Part shown: piece by piece, positions 1 through 11,800 of the stretch | Layout of the letters: each line of letters starts with the position of its first letter | Numbering within the stretch: the stretch's first letter is position 1 | Source: Cardiocondyla obscurior | Taxonomy: Eukaryota > Arthropoda > Insecta > Hymenoptera > Formicidae | Length of the DNA stretch: 64,000 nucleotides | Direction of reading: 5' to 3' | NCBI RefSeq assembly: GCF_019399895.1 | Contig: NC_091878.1 | Location: 124,001 to 188,000, forward strand | The notes under the pieces: model-generated | What the model was told of the DNA's origin: nothing | Databases searched by the model: none | Seen by the model: only the letters and a program-made list of their open reading frames with translations | Translations under genes and position numbers: made by a program

Positions 1-3000
1 AAAATAAATATCAATCGCATAAAGTCGAAGCACCGTTGCTGGTAAAGTTTAATGTAATAAATATATATCTATTATAGTATAGTCTGGGGAAAATATATTG
101 AAAATATCAGAACGTATCCAATATCTGGATGTTGAGAGTAGATTAAAGCGCGAGGAAGGAAGGAAGGACCAAGCGTGGAGAGAAGGTGTTGAAGAGAGAC
201 GGCAGCGAGAGGGAGTAATGCAGGAGCAAAAGGCAGAAAACACCGGTAGGCAGTTTTGTAGCTGTTTTTATCAGCTTCTGGGCATCGGGGGTCCAGAGGC
301 CCGACCGTGGCAGGACGCATCTTGGGGGGTTCGTGTGGGAACGTACGTCTCTTTAGCGTACCATCTCCTTCCTCCTCTTTCTCTCTTGGTTCCCTCCGTC
401 CTCCTCGCTGGTCTTCTTCTTCTTTTCCTCTTTGGCGAGCCCGCCTTTTTTCTCCATTTGGATCGGCTCGACGATTCGTTCCTCCCTCGCATCTCCTCCC
501 TCTCTTCCCTTCTTGCTTCTTTCGCGCGCTCGTCCTCTTCATCGAGGCTGGACTGCCTTCGGGTACCACTTGGGTCATCGGGGTCACCCTCCACGGTGCA
601 CTCGCTACGTGGTATGCCCTATATTTACGCACGGTAAGAGCACCCTGAAGAGAAGGTGGACTCCTCCTTTCCTCTCTTTGGTCCAAGCACCACCGCTCCG
701 CTCTTCTTCTATCCTCCATCGCGCGGCTGCTTCTCAATAAACGCCGATCGCGTTAAGATCGGCTCACAACGCGACCGTGCGAAATCACCATTTTTCGCTC
801 CCTTTGACCCTTTTTTTTTTTTTTTTTTTTTTTTATTCTTCCATCCGATAGTCTCGATAAAAATTAACCTCGTCTTCGTAATTAAAATATCCTACACATC
901 TTTCGCTCGGTTGTCTGAGAAATTCCTCAGCGTGGAACGTTGCGAAACGTCAAGCCTTCTGACCCAATCTTTTAGCAGAAAAATCCTCGCGCATTGATAA
1001 TTTAATAGCATGTAATTAGACTTTTTTTATATGTAAAAAAAAATAATGATTCTCTACTTCTAGCAATATTTTATGTTTAAGTATCACGAGTTTAACTTGG
1101 AGAGATGCGCTTTTCGCAATCACGCTTAGACGTTTTTCTTTCGGAGAGCAGCGCGAGTGATAAAGTGGCGCGAATAGCATAATAAGCATGAAATTCACTC
1201 CTCTTGCGAGCGGATTCTCTTCGCGCGAGCCAACGATCTTCATTATTCGCACCGGTAAAAGTCCGCGGACGGACGCGGGAAAAGAAAGAAAGAAAGAAAG
1301 AAAGAAAAAAGTCGACCGGGCAGCGAGCTCAATCGTAACACCGCGGCGTGCGTTTCATAAATCAATGGGATTATTAAAAAGCGCGGCGCACTATTAATTC
1401 GGATTGTGATAAAGCGTGTGCTGGAGGTGCGCGCGAGCGAATACTCGACGCGTATTGTAAGAAATTGCGACAGAACGCCTCGCAAAGGTTACAATACGAG
1501 CCGCGGTGTTGTAACCTTTCGCGAGAGCTGCATCGTATGCACGGCGCGATAGATAATGGCTGACACGATCGTAATTATCATCGTTTCTGCCGCTAGACAA
1601 AAAAAAAAACGCGCGCTCGTAGGGCGCGGGTATCGTATACCTTTTTTCATGAATTTTGTTCCAAGACAATTTTTAACGCGCTACACGTCGTCGCATTTCC
1701 AAGACGGCCGACTCCAGTCTTTCAGTGTGCACGACGCCTAAATGTGCTCCAGAGACCTCATGCGAGATACCACGGGGTGGTCGCAATACGCGAACGATAC
1801 GGGACGATGAAAAATATCTGATATCTCGAGCCAGGATCCCTCGAACAATGGGATATCTTCGGGACCGAATCGACGGTGGACAATTATTACCCCGATTGTC
1901 GGAAGATAATGCTTCATCGACGATAAAATGATTTTCTGTTGATCGAACGGAAACACGCGAAAATTCTTGGATAATGATCGACGGCGGTCTATTATTTTCA
2001 TCTCCCGCATAAACCACAAAATTAACTCCCTGGCATTGAAAAAGACTCGCTAAATTAAATAAACTTAAACTTGATATATTCTAATTACGATACAGCGTGT
2101 AATTATTTTAATTTTGCTTAATTATTATTATTATTATTATTATTTATACCATTTTAAATTGGAATATCAGCTTAAAATTGAAACGGTAATTTTTCAATGT
2201 TTATTAAAAAGAAAAAAAAATGTATAATTCTCTGTTTTCAAGTGTCGTAATTATTGTAAGCTTGTAGTCTAATTTACCGCAACTATGGTTGTAGTTGATA
2301 TATGAAACGAGTTGAACTGAATTTCTCGAGTATGAAAAAAAAAAAAAAAAAAACAGATTGCAACTGCCGCGCATCAGTCTCACGGGGTGGGGTACCATTG
2401 CGCTTTCGTTCTTGCTTCTTTCGTTTCTGACGTAAATCCCGCACCCTTTTTTTTTTTCTTTTTCTTCTTCTTTTGCCCACGTTTTCCCCTTTCTCTTTTT
2501 CTCGCGGTTGAACGATGTGAACAAATTGGTCGGGTGAACGTCACCAGACCTTCTGCAGCATTTTTGTATCTGCCACCCTTTGCGTTTCCCACACAATCTT
2601 CTCCCGGTTTGTCGCTCGGGGATGCGCAAAACCTCTTTTCGAGACTCTTTTCGGCGAACGCGCTTTCTCCGCTTCGTCACACGGCAATGACGCAAATGCT
2701 CGCTAAAACGCAAACGCGCTCGAAAGCAAATGCGTGCTCGCAAACTACATCATTAAATGCATATAATGTCAAATATCAAGTGTCTCGAAATAGTTTAAAC
2801 GCGTCTCCGTTTGGGCGATAACTCGCGATGCGATTAAAAGTATACCTGTTTGTGTATGATAAAAAAAAAGGAAAAAAAAAAAAAAACACATTTGGGTTAC
2901 GTTAGGATGCCGAGAGAAATGTATCGCCTATTATAACAAACGGACATAACAATAACGGGAACGGTTCGATTTATCTGGAAAAAAAAAAAAATTCGTGATC

Positions 3001-5270
3001 TAAACTCGTTTGACTTTTTTTTTTTTTTCGAGTGGATTCAGACTCTTAACCGGACGTAGCTCTTTCGCAATGAGGAAAGATCGATCAAATCGTGATCACG
3101 TGAAGCGTTTACTAAACTGGTCAAGCCAATCGATAGCGAACACCTGTGCGTTTGCGGTTAATAATGATCGGAGAAAACCGAACCGTTTCAAGTAAAAAGG
3201 CTCGAGTGCCTCGCACGGATAATGCGCGTGGAAATATCTTTATTTTGAATGTAATACTGATATTTATATATTATTTTAGCGAAACGAGATCACGGCGTGC
3301 GCACGCAAGAACAACCAGCAAGTCCGCTCCGGCCGATTACGATCGATTGCATAAGGGGATTTCTGAGATGTCATGACGCAATTCTCACGGCTCGTAACAA
3401 GAGGAAGAAGAAGAAGAAGAAGAACATGATCGACAGGAAATGGCTCGACTTGTGCATTTTTACGAAACTACGCTGCCAGTTGGTGGTTCGTAAGTTTTAC
3501 TGCAAATATAAATTTAAACATAAATTTCTTTACTTAATTTTTTATGATGATTTAAATTCTTGTTAAATATATATATATACATATTTATTTGTTTAAAAAT
3601 AAACATATTTTGAAATGTTAATGTTATTTATTACAGTGGTACAAAGAGAAGAAAAAAAGAGTTAGTTACGTGCAGAAGCTAAAGGTAGGAATTTAGCGAA
3701 GACGATATACATATATAGCGACGGAGCAACTAAATCATTGTCTTTCTCGGAGAAGCGTGCAAAGAAGTGCATTACGAAACATTTTCTCGGGAAAGATGCC
3801 AATATAACCCTCGACTTTATACAGCAACGATAACTTTCATCGACGACATATTTAACCGCGACGTTACGGTAAGTTTCATCGCGTTACGTGAATTAATAGA
3901 CGCGCAGGGCGAAGGGCGCCTGAATCGAATCGAATGCCGCGCGATGCCGTACCGGCGCGAAGGACAATCGTCTCCGCAGAGGCTGGCGCTTTTGCGTAAT
4001 CGGCAGATCGCGCAGATCCGGAAAACGTATGTCCTGGAATTCGTTTCACAACGCGTGTGACAACGTACGCAACGTACATACGTCGCCGAACCGTCCCGCG
4101 AACGGACAGCCACACAAAGGGCTATTGTACCGATCTTTTTCTTTTCCCCCCCTTTTTTTTTTATTCCTCGCTTTTATCCCGCAAAGCATGTCGCGGATCT
4201 AATCGCCCACGCGAATGCCTGCGCGCTCTCGCGCGAATCGGCGAGTCGCGCCGCGCCGCGCCGCGCCGGGACTCCAATTTCAAGGAGCGCGTTACGCACA
4301 TGCGAGCTATTTACTGTCGTATCAAGGTTGAGCGCGGGTCGCCTGATCTTACGGTATGCCCCAGCCCTGCCGATAGTCTCAACTAGACACACACCGGCGC
4401 GCGGCAAGAATGCATTCTTTTTCTCGTTCAAGAATCACGGCGTCCCGCCCGTTTTCGCTGCGCCCCCCGATCGATAAAAAGCACCGGGGCCATTGTGCGC
4501 GCCCTAAGTTATATACCCTTGCGGAGTTATGGCCCAGATTCTGATCTCCAATCGGAGGACATTGTTTGAAAGTAATAGAATCATATTGACGCATGTGCGC
4601 GCTCGGGCAGGATGCAGTTAAGAGTGCGTGACGCACGTAGCACTTGCTCTCAACCTCTGACTTATGGGAGCTCGGTGTCTCAACTACGAAATATAAACAC
4701 GTGTTCTGACATTTTTATTCGTATTCTCCAGCACACGTAAAACCTACCTACATGCCATTTACATTTATCATCGCGCCGTAAAATGGTTACACCACCAAAT
4801 ACTGTACCACGACGGAGATAATTGTCCCAAGCGTAATGAAAAGCGGGATTACGTTAGCGTTCTAAACCAACGTGAGGAAACGTGTCCATCTTCGAACGAG
4901 TTTCACCTGCATCTATTAAAAGAGGAAATACTTTGCTTTTTAAGTTTTTTATTTAATCTTTTTAAAGTTTATTAAGCTTTAAGTAGTTGTATTTTCTCGC
5001 TCTTTTAATAATTTATTCGTTTCCTCTTTTTTAACCCGAGTGTCGTGACTATTATTGAAGGAAAAAAGAAAAAAACTTATTTTATTCGGGTTTGGAAGTT
5101 TTTATTGCACTTTTTATGGAGGATTAAAATGACCTTTTCCCGCTGTTCGAAGAATATTAGATTCCCCGCCATTCTAGCGTTAACGTACGCTGCAATTATA
5201 TCTGACGCCGCAGAAATATACTGCATTATGATTGCTGTGCGCACATTGCCGGAAATGCAATAAAGTCAGG

Positions 5271-5301
<31 letters not shown>

Positions 5302-5861
5302 AATATTACTGATGAAATAATAGACATTTGCATTTTTCTCGAGCGCAAATGTTGCGCTGCTGTTATCCTGGAAAGTACGAGAAAATGTTGGGCTACAAAT
5401 TTTGCGAAAGCACCTAGATACAACTAGGCGACCGAATCGTATCGAAAAATTTCTATTCAGCGCGCGTCTCCAGCATACTTTTCCCTCTTCCGCACTTTAC
5501 ATTCCGCGGCCGTCCATAAAAACGATTCAATAACCAAAGACGTAACTTTTCGCCACGGTTCCTCACCGCGCTACGCAACAGGTTGGGGGAGGGGCGATCC
5601 GTCGACAACCTTTGTGAAAAAGAGCGTGGATGTAGCGTTACGTGCCGCGTCGATCTTGAGTAGGTCGTCCCTCGCACGGTCGTGTCGCGTTGTAACGTTC
5701 GCGAAAGGCGAGAGATGCGGCTCGCGATCGTATCTCCCGCTCGCAGCGCAGCGGGGAATACGCGAGAAAAAGTGCGCCCGTTGCGGCTCAAAGTTCACGA
5801 GGGGGAAGGGGAGAGGGAGGCTGCGATTCTCGCGTTAATTTTCTCGCGTTTTGTGTTTCAG
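1..5861. other. Non-coding flank upstream of Ets98B
   Basis: I see no gene with conserved protein features here. The stretch has a pyrimidine-rich block (about 355-560), a T24 run at 811-834, a GAAA microsatellite at 1281-1310, a GCGCC-type tandem at about 4248-4266 and several poly-A/T tracts. Open frames in the first 740 bases follow the C/T-rich composition and are not supported. The last part (about 5450-5860) grows GC-rich and leads into the Ets98B leader, so a promoter or non-coding first exon may lie here. Confidence 0.5.
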
Positions 5862-6546
5862 GCGCGCTGGGAGCAGCTGAGCAGCTGAGCAGCTGCGGTG
5901 ACGCGGAGCGAGAGAGCGGAAGCTCCCGAGCACGGAATTGTGCAGCCCCCACGTATCCGGTTTTGCGGAAGCGAAGATTTCGCGGGCGCGCGAAGGCGGT
6001 GAGCGTCGCGGCGCCCTTACGCGCTCGTTAGTAGGTCGCCCGCGCTTGGCCGACTACGGCCTACGGCGGCGTTCGGCCAAGTCCGGTGGCGCTCGGGCGA
6101 TCGCTTCGAATTCGAACGCGCCCACCGACTCGCGCCACACGTTCGGCGGCGGTGGCGGTCAGTCGGTCGAACGTACGCGACGCACGAGGGTTGCGAGGAG
6201 AAGAGCCGCGAGGAGCCGCGAGTATTCGCGAGAGGCACACGGCCGCGAGGACGGAGAAACGAGGCGGGATCGTCCATCGAGCCAAACGGAGGAGGACGAG
6301 CTACTCGAACGAAGGAGACGGCAGACGGAGAGGACGAGGCGAATCCGGTGGATTTTCCATCGTCGTCGTCGGCGGCGGCGGCGAACGCGCGAAGAAGCCA
6401 GGCGAATCCGATCTCTCCTCTCGATCGAGAGCGCTGAGAGATCGATCCTCGCGCGCGAGAACGACAGCCGTCAAAAGTGTCAAGTCGGCAGCAAGGAGGA
6501 GGAACGAGATATGGTGTACGGAGGAGGATTCGACATGGTGGAAACG
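5862..6546 (+). promoter_or_regulatory. Ets98B: GC-rich, ATG-free 5' leader plus first coding exon of Ets98B
   Basis: A good acceptor (T-rich run then TTTCAG at 5856-5861) opens a CpG-rich stretch. No ATG occurs in any frame until 6511. The frame of that ATG has stops at 5878 and 5899 and is then open. From 6511 it encodes 12 residues (MVYGGGFDMVET) and stops at a strong donor, GTGAGT at 6547, in phase 0. The exon at 26998 also begins in phase 0. The ATG has G at -3 and G at +4, a fair translation context. The acceptor at 5861 implies a further upstream non-coding exon. The Arg-rich translation upstream of 6511 lacks a Met and is leader, not protein. Joining to 26998 is inference. Confidence 0.58.
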
Positions 6547-8833
6547 GTGAGTTTTTATATTGAATTATATTGCGTTTGTCACCTGCGTTCTTTCTACTCG
6601 CGTTTCGCCTCTGAATTCGTTTCGTAAAACGTCATTTATTACGGTTTATTTTAAGTGTGCCATTCTTTCGATCCGCTCAAGAACGCACGTCGTCCCACGC
6701 TAAATTATGCGTTCCGTCGTACTACGATAACGAAAATCCTCGTTACAAATTAACAAAAAAGTGAATAAACATTTCGCTCTATCGAGAGTTTTATTTTTAT
6801 GGGATATTTAATATTAATCGGTTATAATAAAACAGGCTACAAAGTTCATAAAGTTTGCCTTTGTCAAAGTATCGCGGCGGTTCTGCGCAGTTGTAGGCTA
6901 CAACTTGTAGCAAGCTTCGCGCGGTTCATATTTCAAATCGGCGAGTGATTGATTTTCGAGCGTACTCACGTATTAAACGTGTAAAAAAAAAAAAAAAAAA
7001 CCAAGTACAATGTCATAGGGATTGTCCGTTTGTGCGAGTCGCGGGAGCTACGGCCCTGCCGAAGAAAGACACGAGCCGATCGTACGAAAGGCTAACTTTC
7101 GAATCTACCACCACTATGAGGCCCCCGGCAATCGTCGATAGTTAGGTACGAGAACCGAGAAATTCACTCGGCTGGGACGTGATGGAAAATTTCGCGGTAA
7201 AAACGGAGGCGAAACCCGCCGATCCGCGGTTTTCTTGGCGGCGCAACTTTTACCGAGCAGGTTTTATCGTCATCTTCCGCAAAACGGCACGTCGTCGTGC
7301 CGATTGGGCGAATTCGCGGACGAGCACATCCACGAAATCCGTCAAATATCCGACCGTTCCGTCTTAGTATTTAGTTAACTGAATCGACTAATTTCGCTAA
7401 CGATAAAGAAACCAAAAGATGGGTTATAATTGAAAAGCATATCATCCGCGACAGCAGAAAAACAAATATTTTTAGTTTTAATTAAAGCTTTATTTTATTT
7501 TATTTTATTTTATTTTATTTTATTTTATTTTATTTTATTTTTGTGCAAAATATGGCGCGTTTAATTTGAAAGTAATTTTTGTCTGACGTCGTTTTTGTTT
7601 TATACATTTTTGGTACTTAAAATCGATGCTATTTAATATAATCATTGAAGACTAAAACATTATTATTGAAAATAACTTTGATAATGAATAACGTAATGAA
7701 ATTCGATAAAAGTAATTGACTCTGATAAAGTAACTGAATTAATTACCAACTATCCGACAGTACCATTAAAATTGAACATCGAGTAACGTAATAAGCTTAT
7801 ACGAGAAGTGATTATTATTGACTTAATGTTACATATTAATATCGCGCACGATACGCAAATTAACAGAAATTATTAATATGCATTACGTAAATGAACTACC
7901 CTTCGGGCTTATTATACTTTTTTTTTTTTTTAATCATTACTCCACAATTTAGTAAGTAATAGGCGATTATTTCGCGGCAATCGACTTGTCATTTTTACCA
8001 CACGTTACTTGAAAACAAGCGAGCTAATTATAATGATGGAAAGGTTTCGTGAGATCGTCGCGAGGAGAGTATATCTCTCGTGATATGCTCACGAGAGCAC
8101 GGCGCAAAACGTAGCTGATACGAACGGTTAAATAATTTTTTTTTTTTTTTTTTTTTTTTTTAACGCCTTTCTTCGATAACTGAACTTGACTTTTCGCGTA
8201 AATTGATTGTATGTTGACCATTATCAGTGCCCGCGGGCGATAATTTATTTATATGTAAAATCTTTATTTGTCTAAAATCAATTGCCATGTATGCGACACT
8301 TTTCGAGGGATATAGAAATATAGTAAATTGCTTTTATTAAATATCGCTTCTCCGACCGGCGGAAAATTCACCTTTCTCGCCGTTTCCATCGCCCGCGAAA
8401 TTTCTCGGCGAGTATACCGTTGGCTAGTAGACGCGTTCGAACTTTTCGTTTCGATTCTACGATCGGAGCCGCATTTTAGCCTTTGTCCAGGTTATCGTAA
8501 GAGTTTTCGGTCGCCGATACGGATAGGCACGCGCTCGTATCGTGCGAAACTTATTGTTAGCGATAGCCGAGGCAATATTGGGACGCCGCTGGCGACCCGA
8601 GCCCCGCTCGCGTAAACAGCGTGTAATTAAAAAATGTCAGTAGCCGGTCTTTGTGTGTCGCGGGTGCATTGTATGTAGCAGGCGTCCTTGCCGAGCCGAT
8701 TCGAAATCCTGTCTCGCACAGGCTCGCATTAGCGAGGGCGTGGTTGGCCGTTCGTTCCTGGTCCGAGGATAGCCAGGCCTCGTATAGTAATTGCACCAGA
8801 CTCGTTTCCACCGCACCGACTTTTACGGTTTCG

Positions 8834-8883
<50 letters not shown>

Positions 8884-11800
8884 TTTTCGCCTTCCTTCTC
8901 TCTTTGTCAACGTCACGAAACTCACAAACTGAATGTCACTTCGCGAAGATCTGCTCTGATTTTAAACCACAACGGTTACGACCTTCGACTTGATCGCCCG
9001 TTCGCTCACGTCCGCGACGTTTTACCTGAATTTTACCTGATATGAGATCCGAGCGCGATTCGGGTTCAGGTTTCGACTCCGCGTACGTGGTATTTAATGT
9101 TGAAAGTTGCGAGGAGGAAAAAAAATGGCGACTTGTTGAAATAAATTCACGTGAAAAATACCATTCTTGTTATCGCTGTTAAAGGCTCTCTAGGCTGTTC
9201 CGTGTATTGCATGTGTTGCGAGAGAAAAGTTATAGATAATATATGACACGTAAAGCTATTCACGGAGATATTTCTGTTCCTATACTTATCGATAGTACAT
9301 AAATTAAATGGGAAACGTTAAACGTCAAGTTTTTTCATTTTTTTTTTTTTTCCTTTCTTTTTCTTTTCTTTTAAGCTAAAGTGGTTGTTGGTATTTATTG
9401 CGACAAAAATTTCGCTATTTATTGTACGTCAGAGTTGAAGGTGGTCCCGCGCGTCTTTGATCGTTAAAACGCAAGGTAGGACATTTTCGTGAGTGAATTA
9501 AATCGATTTATTTGTGGATCAAAGCGACCCTCTTAGTTGTCGTGGAACTGCGACATCTCGTTCTCTCTTCGTGCTTCTTTACATTTTTTATTTTGCGTGC
9601 TTTTGACTTTGCAGCCTGCATTTGATTTTTAAAAAAAGTTGACGTAACGCGCGTAAATGTGAACGTTTAGTTATCGCGAAGTAATAATAACCCTTAACGC
9701 GATACAGACCAACCCCCGTGCACCTACTTTCCCGTCGCTCAGGGATGACGTCGTCTCCGTAAAAAAAAAAGTTTTCTATCTCCCGCGATATCCGTCGGAG
9801 GGTTACGCGGTGTTGTGCGAGCTCGGCTCGCGATAACGCGCAGGCAGGGGTACCGTTCTCTCGTACTTAAGGGACACGAAAGGTCGTCGATATCGCTAAC
9901 GCAAGCGGAGCATAAGTCGCGGGTTGCGCAACATCAGCCGACAACCTCGGCGAGAGCGACGTCGGGTTGCGTGTTGGCGCCCGCGATCTACGATCTAGGA
10001 TCGATCCGATCCCGGGCTTCGAAATCGAGGACATTAATCAGCGTTCGGCGGCGCTTGTGCACGTGGGTGGCCGTTACTGACGCAAATCGCAAATGGCTCT
10101 TTCTCCGGTTTGCTGCGTTTACCCGTACCGCGCGAGGTAAATCGAGCGAGGTCGAATCTCCTTGGAGAGGCGAGGCGGGAGCAGGGCAAGGTAAAGCGAA
10201 GCGAGAGAGTACTTGGGATTTTCGAAAGGCGGTTTCAAAGGTCGATCGCCCCCTTCGATACCTCGCGGTTCCCATCGAGAAAGCGAGCTCGCGCAACTCA
10301 CGCGCTCCCGCATAAAGAAAGAAAGAAAGAAAGAAAAAGATTGATAAAAATGAAAAAGGAAAGCGTTTCTTTGAGAAATGCCACGTGCGAGTTCCCACGA
10401 TTTATCATAAGAAACGTTATACCCCCACGAGACCGGTATCCGCAAATTCCCCCGACCGACACGTGAATAAATAACCGTCGTACGAATTGCCGTAGGTAAA
10501 AATCCGTCCTCTTACCTCTCACCGTTATGAGCCTCGCTCAGTTCTCATTATTAGAAACAGTTCTGTTCGCCGATGGCGTCAGCAAGTTTACTTTCTTACG
10601 GCCTATAATGAAATTCTGCGAATAATTAATTCGACTCTTATGCAAGATCCCAAAGTGGTCCTGGGATTTGCTTCTCCTCCTCCGACGTACGCTATGCATG
10701 TTGCAACCTAGGTTTGCGTCGCGTCGCGTCGATCTAACGCGATATTTACGATAATCATTAGGTACACTTTGATATCCTTTGTCTTGCCGTTTGAACGAAA
10801 CGTTTGCCGTCTACGTGTACGCCGAGTCGCCTGCGAAATACTTAATTATCGCGCAATTATTTTCGTTGTTATTAACAAAAAAAAAAAATAAAGTTTCTTC
10901 TTTTCTCTCTTTCGAGAGTTTCTAACGACTTTAGACAAGAAGATCCGCGATAGAGTCCCCCGAAAATCGCGCGACGAGTTCTGTCGGCGCATAAATTACA
11001 ATGTCATAAATTACAAGCGTCGTGTCAGCCTGCGACACCCAAGGACACGGCCGAATGGGAGATACGTTACGTGTTTCTCGCGTTGGAAGGCTTCGCACGT
11101 TCGCGCAGCGCGCCTTCGACGTCGCTGACGATGTTCCCGGCGTTTTACGGTTAATGCCGACACCGTGCGAGAGCAAGACGCGCGGGATTAACTGTATACG
11201 GAAAATCACAAGGGAGGAGGTAAAGCGTGTCCGATATATCACGGCGATCCCCCCGGCTGATCGTAACGGGGGTCGCGGAGCGGCGCGTGTGCGAAGACGT
11301 TCGCGAGAATCGAAGAGGTACGATACCGAGCTGTCAGTCGATTAACGGAGAAGAAAACAATAAAGTAGCGGTCGCGTTACGGCGCGCGTTCCAGTTAGAT
11401 CTCGCGAACGCATCGCGAATTACGTCCCGTGCAATTTAACGTGTACCCGCGGACGAAAGTCACCGGTCGACGCGCGTCTACTTTGACTAGGGTTCGGCTG
11501 TCCGTAGGCTGATCTCGGCGGAATTTTGCTACCTGACTTGACGATACTACGACGTTGCGCCAAGTTCTATCGGTTCTCCATCTGGCGCGGCTAAATTTAA
11601 TCCGAGGTTATTCATCAGGGTAATTTGTCGTCTTTAACTTCTTTTCCGTCGGTAAAGCGCTGATCAGAGATTGGAAATGTCATAACATACGCAAAAACAA
11701 GTCCCAAGTCGATTGCTACATTCTAAGCACATTACGTAGGAGTCTATTACTTTGTGATACGTCCTATTCCTAACAGAGGAAATAAAATAATACGATGCCA

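Noticed and set aside
72..737. Long overlapping open frames on both strands
   Set aside because: They follow a C/T-rich composition, one strand Arg/Glu-rich and the other Leu/Ser-rich, and have no family signature or splice logic.
5938..6510. Arg-rich open frame in phase with the Ets98B start
   Set aside because: No ATG in the frame, and stops occur just upstream. Treated as 5' leader.
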